Assembly: GCA_003864495.1 (NCBI GenBank)
Contig: ML133408.1
Coordinates: forward strand, 174,185 to 238,184
Source of the DNA: Nemopilema nomurai
Lineage: Eukaryota; Cnidaria; Scyphozoa; Rhizostomeae; Rhizostomatidae
Reading direction: 5' to 3'
Length of the DNA stretch: 64,000 nt
The translations under genes and the position numbers were made by a program. Of this stretch, positions 36,497 through 48,040 are shown one piece after another (positions within the stretch are counted from its first letter, which is position 1; the number at the start of each line of letters is the position of its first letter). The notes below the pieces were generated by a model that worked only from the letters and a program-made list of their open reading frames with translations, did not search any database and was not told the DNA's origin.

Positions 36497-36685
36497 TCAG
36501 TAATGCTTTCCAGTTTCAAGAGCTTCATGACTAGATGACACAATTCGAAGGTAACCAAAAACAGCAACACAAGCAAAGAAAACAACATGCACAGTGGCTG
36601 TTTTCACGTTGCCACCGTATTGAAGGTGAATTCCAAGCGCTAAGATGGGCTTAAACTTCGATACCGAGCAAAGATGGTACATTCC
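36497..36685 (-). CDS. candidate terminal exon, small membrane protein, copy B
   Basis: Counterpart of 18802-18990, with acceptor in phase 0, 62 codons and a TGA stop. One hydrophobic segment in the middle suggests a single-pass membrane protein. Unlike copy A, this copy has sequence upstream on the same contig, and two spliced minus-strand exons there (44200-44241 then 41998-42083) run in compatible phase and would place a basic, Arg/Ser-containing leader ahead of it. That is the layout of a small nuclear-encoded mitochondrial inner-membrane protein. The linkage is an inference, and intervening exons may exist. Confidence 0.4.
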   Translation of the reverse strand, partial: GMYHLCSVSKFKPILALGIHLQYGGNVKTATVHVVFFACVAVFGYLRIVSSSHEALETGKHY

Positions 36686-37479
36686 CTGCTAGGGGATTTG
36701 GCAAATGAGAACCGGATCATTGCACAGAGATCCCTTCTCTTATAGCTTTCGTATTGTTTCAATATTGCACGGAGAGAAATCATAATCAAATATGAGTTGC
36801 ATTTAATAAGCGAGTTGGACCCCTGCCTGTGGCGGCTACAGCTTCTCGTAAATTAGTTTTCTTACTTTTTCCTACATATTAGCTGTGGGCGTATGTGGCT
36901 CGAAGCATGAACAGCGGGAATTTCATCAAATGTCAATTTTTAGAAACATAATCAGACTCCTCGTCTGTTTGAACCTCTGTTCTGTTTTGCTGTTTTGGAT
37001 GGAGAATCGAATGAGGATTAAAGACTTCATTTCGTGTTATGGGTTTTGATGAATCGACAGCATGTCTGGCCAATAAAGCTACATTTGTGAATGTTTCAAG
37101 ATAGCAACTCCTGTCTTTCACAAAATATGCTTCCTTTTCTTCTATTTTGAACTAACACTAGATTTTTAGATATGAGGGATAATGGGACGAAACTGAACTT
37201 AGGGGACGAAAGTAAACGCAGAGCAACGAAAGATGTTCGCTTTGAAAGATGTCATCTGTTTCAATAGCCAAAAATTAATACAGAGAAATGTTAATGCGAT
37301 TTGCTTTGCTGTTGATTCATGTGGACTACATGATGATCCAAAATTTGATGACCAAAGTATACCAGGGGACTTTTAACTGCATGGATTACAAAGCGAGTCA
37401 AGGACAGAAGACTGAATACGAGTGGTAATTCTTGGAAGCAAGCTTGTCATGGAAACTGATGCCATGGGAACAGCACGGA
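36686..37479. other. intergenic or intronic stretch (copy B)
   Basis: No independent gene is recognised. If the terminal exon at 36497-36685 belongs with the exons at 41998 and 44200, this is intron. The minus-strand frame at 36933-37121 ends with an acidic stretch that copy A lacks because of a ten-base indel. Confidence 0.45.
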
Positions 37480-37620
37480 GGCTAGTCAGGGGGTACTGAT
37501 GCGAAAAGAATAGCACAGATAGTGAAGAGAGTATTCTAGATACTGGAAGCAAGGCTAGTCAGGGGAATTGATGCAAAAGGAATAGCACGGATAGTGAATA
37601 GAGTATTCTAGATCCAGGGG
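37480..37620. repeat. 73-bp tandem repeat, about two units, copy B
   Basis: Units start at 37480 and 37553 with GGCTAGTCAGGGG. This is the partner of 19775-19913. Confidence 0.75.
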
Positions 37621-37715
37621 CTGCTCCCTTGGTCTATCTCGAGAGGGGGCAATTGCATGCCCAATGCATTTCAAATCATTCTCGTTTGTCATGTTTCCCC
37701 ATAATCAACCATCTA

Positions 37716-38934
37716 TCAGAAAATTGACAAGGAACGTTATCAGAAAATCATCGATTATAATGTACAAATATTTTCATTTTAAACTACACCAAAACCAACA
37801 TCCCCCTCCCCGAATATTTGAAAAGCAAGTCCAAATGCCAGGCGAAATTTATGAAACATTACGGTAAACAACTTTGTGATGTATTAACATTGTGCCCAAA
37901 GACAAACATCCTTTCTAATGACCTTGTTCTAATATCTGTATTTCATTAACAAGTTCAGCCACTTCTGTCGCAACAACAATGGCCTAAAGACATTGTGTAC
38001 ATGCCACGTTCAAAAATATTTTATCGGAATTCACGGACGTTTAAAGTAAATTAATGAATTGCGTTGATAATTATACCTTTGTAGTTTTTACGGTTGGAGA
38101 CTAAAGCTATGATAATACTACCGAACAATCTAAAACCCAACGTCCAGAGGAACCAGAAAATAGCAATCTTTTTGTGTGCACTTTCCAGTGAACCAGTTTA
38201 TAGCTTTTTAATAAGATTTGAAGTCGATGAATTATTAAAGTTGTTGCAGTTGAGTCCTGTCAGCTGCCTAGTATGGTCGGTCATTCAAAAACCACGTGAT
38301 CCTGAAAACACATGCCTGACTCTCAATCTTACTTGGAGGTTTTTCGGACGTTTAAAGAATGTTCACAAACGGTAAGGCTGCACATAAATATTTTAGTTTC
38401 GAGTTTAGATTCTTGAAAAGGGAATAGTGATGATGCAGTAGTGATAATCTAATATGCTTTTAAAACGTTTTAAAAAGTAGCAGCAATTCAGACTATGCGA
38501 TCGACCTGTTTTAAAGGAATACTAAATATGATCTTTAACTGTGTAAGGAGGAAGCAAGTGAAGTTATACAAGAATTGGAAATATTTGCCATTTTCATTAG
38601 CCAAAGCACGGATTTGAAAAATCTGCATTTCAAAATAGCTCAGAGCATTGGACATGATTTCCCCCTTTTTCCTTTTATAATAGTCCCACTGAACAGACGA
38701 ACTTCTTCTAGATGCAAAGACTTGAATTTTGAAATGAAAGGACAACTGACAAAATGAAATTTAATAAAATCCTTGTCAGTGCTTCCTTGCTCCAATTCTG
38801 GTACATTTTGCATTCCTGTTCTGTTTGTTTCTAAAGAGTCAGGGGGCTTCGAGATCAACTAGTAACTTTCTCTGAAGCAAGATCCTATGGTTAGCAAGAG
38901 TTTTAACAAGGTAACCATTAAGCCGGCATACTCT
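37716..38934. other. stretch without a supported gene
   Basis: First unique sequence to the right of the duplicated block. A plus-strand frame at 38094-38375 ends just before a GTAAGG donor-like site, but it has no good start context or motif. Overlapping frames on both strands near 38488-38858 are not convincing. Confidence 0.45.
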
Positions 38935-39640
38935 TCAACCAGCAAATATTTCGAACAGCAAACATTTCAAACAGTACACCTATTCACCAGCAAACATTTC
39001 AAACAGTACACCTATCAACAAGGAAACACTTCAAACAGCAACCCTTTCAACAATTTCGAACAGCAAACATTTCAAACAGTACACCTATCAACAAGGAAAC
39101 ATTTCAAACAGCAACCCTTTTAACAATTTCGAACAGCAAACATTTCAAACAGTACACCTATCAACCAGCAAACATTTCAAACAGTACACCTATCAACAAG
39201 GAAACATTTCAAACAGCAACCCTTTTAACAATTTCGAACAGCAAACATTTCAAACAGTACACCTATCAACCAGCAAACATTTCAAACAGTACACCTATCA
39301 ACAAGGAAACACTTCAAACAGCAACCCTTTCAACAATTTTGAACAGCAAACATTTCAAACAGTACACCTATCAACCAGTAAACATTTCAAACAGTACACC
39401 TATCAACCAGCAAACTAATCAACCAGCAAACCTTCCAAAAAGCAAACATTTCGAACAGCAAACATTTCAAACAATGCACCTTATAATCAGCAAGCACTTA
39501 AAACAACAAACTTTTTAACCAGCAAACTTTTCAACCAGCAAGCACTTCAAACAATTAAATTTTCAACCAGCGAATGATATAAATACCAAATTCTTCAAAA
39601 CTTATCAATAGGAAAGTATTTCGAACAGCAAACCTCTCAA
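38935..39640. repeat. satellite with ~16-bp monomers and 105-bp higher-order unit
   Basis: Built from short AAC-AGCAAACATTTC-like monomers. The landmark CAATTT(C/T)GAA occurs at 39051, 39124, 39229 and 39334, giving spacings of 73, 105 and 105 bases. The 73-bp form lacks one 32-bp subunit (AAACAGTACACCTATCAACC-type). The right half decays into looser monomers. The plus-strand frame over its left part (38887-39123) is repeat translation, and because 73 is not a multiple of three it cannot stay open. Confidence 0.88.
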
Positions 39641-41997
39641 CCAGAAATATAAACAATAGAAAAGACATTAAATCACTTTTTAAATATATTTGCAATGCTT
39701 ATTGAATTATCATGGAAAGCCGCTAGTGCATTTCGACAATATAGTTGTTCTCCGGATTGGTGGCAGCTGGAAATTGCTAACGACAAAATGGTGGCCAGCG
39801 AAGGACAGAAATTTACCATCAGAAGTCAGAACAAGGCTTCGCAACGATAACCAGAAATTGAGAACAACGATAACAACAACTGATGATCCCTTTCCAACAG
39901 ATTTACCCGTAAGGGACAAATGATTGGTTGCCAATGAGAGAAAGGGTTTAAGCTACTGTTGCGTAGCTTAGCAAAAGTAAGTTGACGTTACTATGGGAAG
40001 CAAACCAAATGTACTCTATAGGAGGGTAGAAGACACCGCTTCTGGTTCCCTCGTAGATCAATTGTTATGCGTTAGAACATTTAGAACATGAGCTAAATCG
40101 GATGAGCACAAGAGATGATCTGGTGCGCAGGAATAGTACACCATAATTTCGTGAGAAGCTAAGGCCTGTTCGTCCCACAGGTGGGTTCTAGAATAGTCGC
40201 TATCAGTTTTGCAATGCAAATATGATGCAACAGCCGTGTTCTTTCATGTTCAATCAAAACATTTTATTATGTCTATTTTAGTTTTGGTAATCACAATGTA
40301 AGTAGAAAAGAAAATTAGAGGAAAACGAGCTCTCGTGATTTATCACAAGAATCATCAATGATCTGTGCAATTTTATCAAATTTCTTTCAAATTTTCATCG
40401 AAACTCGCATTACTAACTTGACAAGCGACGAAAGCTCCTCGCATAAACTTCTAAAGAGTCTTTAGTTCCTGTTAGACAGATTCATAATTCCCATCAATAC
40501 ACGTGGTAAATAGAGTGTAGTGTCATGAAAGAAGAGGGGCCTTAAACTCAACTTAGAACCATCTACATTACAACTCATATTTCTGCAATTTTTAAAACCA
40601 CTCAAACAAAAATTTTCAGGTTTGCACTTTTCATTTTAAGCCTATAAGAACTGATGTCACAAAGAACGTAGAGGCCTAGTTATTCCTTTAAGTCTTCAAA
40701 CCTAAGAGATCAATACTCTAAGATACTTATGAATCCCAGCGTGCAACGGAAGGTTCTCAGGGTTGTGATGCTGTCATAGGCATTATCAATGAATGGATCT
40801 AGATCATAAAATATTAATTTCCAGTCAAAATCTAGAGACATCGTTCGAATATTTGCTCTAGGTATCACTATGGTGCTTTTCTATGCTAGCCAACATGGAG
40901 TGACACCAACAGTTTCACGTAAATCATAGTGTAATTGGACTGCAGGATATTGATATATCCGTCACAGATTCTCAATTTCTGTAGGCACCCTGCACGGTTT
41001 AAGATAATTTTAGGTGTACATGTTTCGATTTCATATAATCTTGAAGCTCTGGTATAACTTCAAGGCAAACGTAATTGCATTTGCATTTAATTGTACATTT
41101 GATTAAGATGCTTTAATAGGGATGTGATAGCTTTTCTTTGAAGTCTAAATGGCCGATTTAAACTGGAATCTATCGACCATCATAATTGGGCTTCCTGGGA
41201 GAAACTTCTGAGCGAAGTTTCAGCTGCAGAATACTTTCATCGCTGTGACAGGTTACCGTGCTCCAAACTGCATATATAAAAGCACTATTGATTTCAATGG
41301 GAACACGAATGCTGGTTTCTATACTATAATTGCTGGTACTGGCTTTATAGTTTCATGCTGTCGTGACGTCATTTAAAAGCCAAACTGGTATGCTGCTTAA
41401 TATAAAGCCAAATTCAAGAGACACGACTTCACTTCATTTGATAGGGACCACTTTCATATAAACATGAGCTAGAAATCTTTGTGTATCAAGAGTCTATGTA
41501 TTTGAAATGCCCCTGTCATTAGTGCGTTGAGAGACCCTCAATGCTCTAACTGTGTTTCGCTTTTAATTCCACAGGAATGTTTGATAAAAATTTGAAGCCT
41601 CTGTGTATACGATAATTCACGAGAGCTTGAAGGGATACTAATAGGGCAAACAAATAAAGGATCTGCAAGCCTATAGTCTAGTTTTGATTCCTTTGTTGAA
41701 AAGAGACGAAACTTCTGAAGTCTTCTGAAGATCATTTTGAGAGAGCTTTGGGAAAATCTGAAAAGTTTTTCGAGCCGATGTTTGGCCTAAGGACTTTTAT
41801 GAAGACTCTTTTATCTGGCTTCTATGTGGAAATAAAGAGCTTTGAAATCGTTCGTGCTAAGAAACGTAAAACTGTACACGTAGCTTTTTCATCTCCTGGT
41901 CCTCTACCCTGTTTGCAATCATAAATACATAATTGAGCAAGAATACGCGAGTGGGCAAAGAAATTCGTTGATCTTCTATTGAGTGTAAGGCACTTAC
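39641..41997. other. stretch without a supported gene
   Basis: Possibly intronic to the minus-strand gene represented by the exons at 41998-42083 and 44200-44241. Opposite-strand frames at 39690-39934 lack splice or motif support. No repeats of note. Confidence 0.45.
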
Positions 41998-42083
41998 CAT
42001 CTTGCCCTTCTCGAGGTACTCCTCCTTCATCTGGGGGGTCATTGCCATCATCTTGGTAGGTGATGAGTAGCTTCTCTGGCGTC
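41998..42083 (-). CDS. candidate internal exon, possible small mitochondrial protein
   Basis: An 86-bp exon on the minus strand with a strong acceptor (T-rich tract ending TTTTGCAG) and a consensus GTAAGT donor. It is distinctly more GC-rich than the surroundings. Entered in phase 1, it reads RQRSYSSPTKMMAMTPQM and then a charged stretch ending EKGKM, leaving in phase 0. A second frame, one base different, is also open (TPEKLLITYQDDG and on), so the reading frame is not settled by the exon alone. The phase-1 frame connects to the exon at 44200-44241 and, in phase 0, to the terminal exon at 36497-36685. The RxRSYSS segment resembles a mitochondrial presequence cleavage region. No family is recognised. 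Confidence 0.5.
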
Positions 42084-44199
42084 CTGCAAAAGAACACGGA
42101 GTGGTGAGACTTTTACAAGAAATCAGACGCCATGCTCGTTTTATTTATAGCCTTGTAGGTATGCCAGACTGACCTGCAAGCTGAAAGCATCCTGAAACAT
42201 AATTCCCCTCGAGTATTTTGGGGATAACTGCATTCCTCCATAGCATCGGTGATGCAGCATAGACTTTGAAGCATTTAGAATTGATGTCCATTTTTTACTC
42301 GCGCAAGCTCAATGTTGGCTTGGTCCCGAAAGTAGAAACAATTTTGTCCTATTTTCATATTACCAGGGTCGAGTAGAGTTAAACGGAGGATTATTGTTCC
42401 AGAATCTGTTTCCACTAAATTTCGGACTCCAGGTTGTCGGAAGCATGACATATTTATGCGGTGAGATGATTTAAAAAAGCCAAGGAACCCTAAGACTGGT
42501 GAATTCACATTGCATTCCAAAATTTCAGATGAAATGGTTTGCCTTTAAACGTAATTTATACATTCATTGTATCTTCGCTTTCTCAGATGGAAATATTCAA
42601 ACGTTTATCGGTTTCCAGTTACCACTATCGGTACAACTGCGATTCTGTCGTCCACCAGTTAGTCTGTACTTTACGAGGCCTTTTCAAGACAATTTGCCCG
42701 AATTAATTGCTTAAAATGGTTTAGAGGAAAAGCTCACTGTCTTTAAATTGGATGAGTTAATTGAAGAATTGGAACAATCATTATCAAGGAAAGCTAAAGG
42801 ATGCAGAAACATCAACTTATTGGATTTAAATTGGAATTAATGAACGTAGAGATCCAACGTTCGCATTTGCTTTTCCTGGAATAATTGAATCTCAAACATA
42901 AAGTAGGAAGAAATCGGAGAACATACTTTATATTACACCGCATATTGAGCAAGTGAATTTACTGATGAATTACGCTATAATATAAAATACAATCTAATAT
43001 ATAGTGAAATATAGTCAGACATCATGCTTAGTAACTTAAAGTTATATATCATAATATACTAATAAGATACTATATCTTACCCTATAATGTTCACTAGTAT
43101 TGTCTCCGAGAATTGCCTATGTTCTCGTACCTTTAATGCTGCGAATGAAATAGATGAAGACAAACGTAAAGCGATAGCTATCACCAGCATTTTCTAGCAG
43201 TCCATGCCTATCAGAAGAAGGAAGCCATGACAATAAGTCAATTTATTTCACTGCTAGACTATCAAGAGGCATCATGACTTCTTTCATAAGGTTATCGCAA
43301 AAAATAAGTATCCAAAATTATCGACTGATATTGAGTTTATAGCTTACACGTATCAAATCTTAGGGAGACCAGGGGTCACAGAAAGATGGGCAAACGACTG
43401 CAGCAGTGACGCATTGCAATTGAATATGTTTGGCGCCAACTTAAAGAGCGCAAGTTTGACTATTGAAATTACTGTAGGCCCTTCTTGCCTCTCTATAGAT
43501 TACCAAACTCGTTGCTTAAATCCTTCTACAAAACGTTTTATGAAATGAAATGTAAAGTTCGTTAAGTATAACGATAGAATGAATGCGTCAATGGTCGTAC
43601 GTTATTTTCCAGCGAAACAAGATTAATCCGTACTTATACAATAATATTGAATTGATACGGTAATACTTAGATAAACTGTGGTTAAAAAGCTTACTTTGCA
43701 GGAGCTCGTTGTTCAAAATGGCGGCGAAAAGAGGCAAGACGTAAACAACGCATTAATGTTTCGAATACAATCTGTCTCTGAGGAGGACCAAACCAAAACG
43801 CAGATCACAAATCAAAAGCAATCATAATCTTCTTACTTCCAATTTAAATCTAGACATACTCAATGTATTTCCAATTTCCCAAGCGCGAAATAAGATGCTT
43901 ACTTTCATTGCGATATTTCAACATACAACAAAGCAGCGGTATACGGAAACTGGTATTAAAATTTGGTAGAGGTGAAAATTTTGCATGAACCTTGTATGAT
44001 TAGCAATGATTAAGGCTAAGGAAGCTCCAAGTTCAAAAGTCATCCGCGTTTCTGCGTTGGCTAACGATGCTTTGCTATTCCACGACTATAATTGCAAAAT
44101 CACCTTCTTAGCGAAGCGACAAGGGTGAACACCTTGAATTCTGGAGGATGTCGACCTCCAAATGTAATCATATAACAGTGCGAGAGGTCTTTTACTTAC
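42084..44199. other. probable intron or spacer, no gene recognised
   Basis: Several donor-like sites on the minus strand (for example above 43080 and 43905) were examined but give phases or stops that do not fit the flanking exons. An AAAATGGCGGC element, like the YY1-type promoter motif, lies at about 43716-43726, but no plus-strand gene could be built from it. Confidence 0.4.
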
Positions 44200-44241
44200 C
44201 TAAGAGTGTGCCGAAAAGTGGCCTAGCAACTGGGATTTGGA
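44200..44241 (-). CDS. candidate 42-bp exon upstream of the 41998 exon
   Basis: On the minus strand an acceptor ending ACACAG is followed by 42 bases and a GTAAGT donor. Only the phase-1 frame is open, reading QIPVARPLFGTLL, and it leaves in phase 1, matching entry into 41998-42083. A leader with Arg and hydrophobic residues but no acidic residue is typical of mitochondrial targeting peptides. The initiating exon was not found. The exon is small, so chance matches are possible. Confidence 0.35.
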   Translation of the reverse strand, partial: SKSQLLGHFSAHS

Positions 44242-47200
44242 CTGTGTTCAAAAACTTCCTGCTTATAATTGCATATGAAAATAGTACGGTTCTTTTCGCC
44301 TGATGTTCTCCACTCGCCTCTGCACAGAGCAAGCGTATTTGTGGCCTTTTAATTCAAATTCTCCGGCTTTTCGAGTCAGCAGCATGGGTTGTTTCAGACG
44401 ATTGTCCTGATAACATTGGTATTATTAGCCGAGCTCAAAAGATTTCTTCAGTAGCACAATGATGTATTAAACTCTTAAGAGGTTGCCCGTCTATTAGTAT
44501 AGCTAATCACACGGAGTTTGAGAAAGTACGATTCTCAGTTGTTAGAATGCCTTCGATTTATCACGGGGGACAGTTGGCCTTGAAGGCTGCAGCAAAACAC
44601 TTTTGCTTATGTTCCCAAACAGTTATACGTCATAATAATTCAGTGCTATACTTTAGTGCTATACTGCGCATGACGACAAATGCCAGCAGAAGTTCAACGA
44701 TTGTTGGGAGGGTGTGCTCTTCGTCAGTAAGATCAGATCAGCTGAAATCTGATATTTCTGGTTTCGATGCAATCGCAAGTCAATCTCTACCCAACAACAT
44801 TTTATTGTTTACGTGGCTGCCGATCCCTTGCTACGAGCTCAAAAATCACGCAGATAACCCGCAATTCCTTTCAAGATTCCTTGGGGCAACCCCAGATTTA
44901 CACACATTCCTGTGTTTTGCACTTAACTGACACGCTAATAACTAGTTGTTCCTCTCCTACCCCAAAACGTTGGTAAGACAGTGCAGTGTTGAATCAATAT
45001 TATGAAAGAGGCACAAACTTTGAGATTATCTTATAGAGCAACGTTCTATTTATAGAGAATAGGGATGTACATAAAGTCGACAAGTTCTCGTTACTTTTCA
45101 AACATCTTTAGCAGGCATTGCAGGTAGGCTTGGCAAGCAGCGATGCTGCAAAATGCTACTCCCCAGTTACTTTTGAATCAGTTTTTAACATAGGCAAATT
45201 GGTGCGATGTGGACTGCTTCTATGCCTTGATTTGGAATTCAGACCTTCCATTTAAGCCGCAGAAACAAGCATGTTCGATCAGTATTTATTCTGTTAACTG
45301 TGGGAATGTTTGAAGAATTTACCGAAATAGTGCACTGCGTCCAGCGAGAGAATGATATTTTATTCAACGATTCAACAGAGGGAAGGAGATTTTAGTTGGG
45401 GCTGGGCCTATAAGTTATAGCTGCAAACGTGTCTATCACGTGATGTAAGTGCCGATCAACGACATCCACCTGACTTGTCAATCAAATATACATTGTTTGG
45501 TAACGCATGATCCAGGGGAATTGAACCTAAAATTCAAGCTTAAGTTAGGTTATGTTCTGTTTATGAAAACATACGAAATGTAACGAGTGCTTATTTCTTC
45601 GCCTCGCGCTTCTCGATGTAAACACCTCTTACATCTGATTTCTTAGTGAAAATGTGACGCAGTGAGGGTTCACACAATAACATCACTCGAGTTTTTTTTC
45701 TCCTTCTTCCTCAATTCCACAAAAACACACAAAACCTATTTTCCACAATAGCAAAACGAATCCTTTCCCACTAATGAATATTCTCTCCCTTATTCACAGA
45801 AAACCCCATTCTCTTTAATCGCTCTCTACCTTCCGTCTCTCCTCCGCAACACTCTAACATTAACACCTCTTACACAATTAGAAAGGGGGGGGGGTAAAGG
45901 GGCATAATACTGTGGGTTATTGTCGTTTTGGTTACTCTCTTCTAAACGGGTTAAGTCATGTGCAAATGTCTTAATTCCAAAGCTATAAGAAAGGAATATA
46001 CCAAAAAAACTCTTATAGTTGCTATTCATCCAACGCTTTGTAGTTGTATGGTAATTGGTGCAGAAAAAGAGGGCAAAGAGCGGCCCCCATTTGCCAACAG
46101 AACTAGCAGCTGCAACGTCCGTATTTCCTCCATCGCGGCAGCCCTGGGTACTCCGCAAACGGCTTAGTTTCAACTGGGCCCCAACGACGGTAATCAAATT
46201 CTCACAAGTTCCAGTCAAATCTCATTTGTATTCGCTGCCAGGCTCTAGCTTTTAATCCCAGCCACCCGCCGTCTCTCTGCTTTCCTTCTCCAATTTTAAT
46301 CCTAGTAAGCTGCTGCTTTTCTCCAGATTAAGAACATGATCTTAGCATCACCCGCCGAACGCTTCACGTTCGACTCGAGCGGCCCTTTTTCGGTTTCGAC
46401 GTGAACTCTCTTTGCAAATGCCGTCGATGTGATCACGTTTATTTTTAGACAGAATTCCCAAGCAGAAAGCATAATAACAAAAATCTACTGATTTTGAAAG
46501 CAAGTCAAGAATCGATAATTTCATGTTTTGTTCTTTTTTTCAGCTCAAGATATGATGATGACAATGATTATTATTACTACTACTATTGTTATAATCATTA
46601 TTATTCCCACTTTACAGTTCAATATCTTGTCATTTTGTGCTCAAAGCTTTAAGTACCTTGCATGCCAGATTTGAAAGCAATTACAAACGCGTAACCATTC
46701 TTCTGAGATTACTGATATCCACCCTTTGCATCCCATACAAAGCTTCAAAGCTATGTTACCAAAAGGTTTCTTTGTACTGTTATTTTCGACATGTACTTAT
46801 CTGAACATTTTGCAAAACAGAAAAATTGATAAAGATTCAACACTTCAGATTAATCCTTTAATTCTTCAGTTTCATTAGAACCACTAAGTGAAAATTTCAA
46901 CATTTGAATATCTCACACAAAAAGATATGTTGGCAATTTTCTTGTGGAAATGGAAAGCCAAACAAATTAGTTCTTCAGCAGGAAAATCAATTGGACCTAC
47001 AACAGATGTTTTGCTAACCACAACTAGTATGGTGCCATGACTCTCTCATTTGTTCCACCAGTACCAAATAGAAAACAAAAGCAAAATGTAAGCTTGCCCT
47101 CCTTTGAAATTATGTTAAGTTAAGTTAAATTAGGTTAATATATTTGAAGCCAAAAATGACAGAATACGTAGAAAATAAAAAATTTTTCATAAAGCATCAA

Positions 47201-47384
47201 ATCTAAAGGTAATAAAAGCAAGAACCAAACTTAGTAAAAAAATGTCTTACAAAACCATTCAAAACATCACTGTTTCAGTATACTGGGGTATAGGAATCAA
47301 ACACTCCAAAAGATAGTTTACAGGCAGCAGGGGGAGGTAGTGGAGACATGGGCTCCTCTTTGTACCTGATTATCATGTTCCCCC
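44242..47384. other. long stretch without a supported gene
   Basis: Open frames at 44547-44930 (plus) and 45826-46218 (minus) have no motif or splice support. Visible items are a ten-G run at 45885-45894, a small perfect hairpin (CGAACG, loop, CGTTCG) at 46356-46372 and an ATT/ACT triplet tract near 46549-46606. The first exon of the gene represented at 44200-44241 may lie here. Confidence 0.45.
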
Positions 47385-47702
47385 AAAGTTCCTTTACAGA
47401 AATGCATCTTCTTGCCTCCTTGCCCATTTTGATTTCAAGCAATGTATAAGAAACAGCAATATTTCCTAGATATTTATGCATTCAAATCACAACTTTGGCC
47501 AAAGTTCCTTTACAGAAATGCATATTTTGCCGCCTTGCCCACCTGATTTCAAGCAATGTATAGGAAACAGCAACATTTCCTAAATATTGATGCATTCAAA
47601 TCACAACTTTGGCCAAAGTTCCTCTACAGAAATGCATCTCCTTGCCTCTTTGCCCATTTTGATTTCAAGCAATGTATAAGAAACAGCAATAATTCCTAAA
47701 TA
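47385..47702. repeat. ~115-bp tandem repeat, nearly three units
   Basis: Units start with AAAGTTCC(T)TTACAGAAATG at 47385, 47501 and 47615, giving spacings of 116 and 114 bases. The third unit is truncated after about 88 bases. The units have diverged by several substitutions. The array lies about 340 bases beyond the PRPF18 stop codon, on its 3' side, and may fall within its 3' transcript region. Confidence 0.85.
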
Positions 47703-48040
47703 TAATCTGGAGAGGCCTTGACAAACTCACTGGAAACTTCATTTTGCATAAATGTCCAACTTTTAAAACAGTATTGAATACATCATCTTTATGCAGCATA
47801 GTTAGGAAACTACTTGTTTAGCCTGCTTACCCTTGACATGCCTGAGACATTTTCTCCCCTTATTGTCTACTTTTGTCTGATGTGCACTCAAAATTACTTG
47901 GAGCCATAAAACTTACAGAAATAAGCAAGGAGGTACACATTTTTAAGAAAGTTTAGCAAAGTAACTTCTAGCCTGTTGCTTCCGATTATGATATTTACTT
48001 GGCATGCAAATAATATCCAATTTTAGCAAAGTTAGTCCAT
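47703..48040. other. 3' flank of PRPF18
   Basis: Immediately downstream of the PRPF18 stop codon on the minus strand. No clear AATAAA signal near the stop and no long poly-A run (poly-T on the plus strand) is visible, so there is no obvious fresh retroposition tail. Confidence 0.5.

Larger units (their letters stand above)
20638..37715. repeat. 17.08-kb near-identical block, copy B
   Basis: Second copy of 2931-20010 in the same orientation, starting directly after the N run and passing seamlessly into unique sequence at 37716. This is probably the alternative haplotype that continues the chromosome to the right, with copy A being the redundant end of the left contig. Confidence 0.95.

Noticed and set aside
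38887..39123. 78-codon plus-strand frame rich in TFQT and HFKQ repeats
   Set aside because: It is translation of the satellite at 38935-39640. The 73-bp spacing breaks the frame, so it is not a repeat protein.
43080..43115. Possible exon with a GTAAGA donor between the two mitochondrial-type exons
   Set aside because: In the phase required by the flanking exons it contains a stop codon.
43716..43745. Plus-strand gene start at AAAATGGCGGC
   Set aside because: The ATG opens only eight codons before TAA, and the nearby donor is weak. It is kept only as a possible promoter motif.
45826..46218. 130-codon minus-strand frame with opposite-strand frames at the same place
   Set aside because: No motif and no splice sites are seen, it contains a poly-G run, and open frames overlap on both strands in a locally GC-richer patch.
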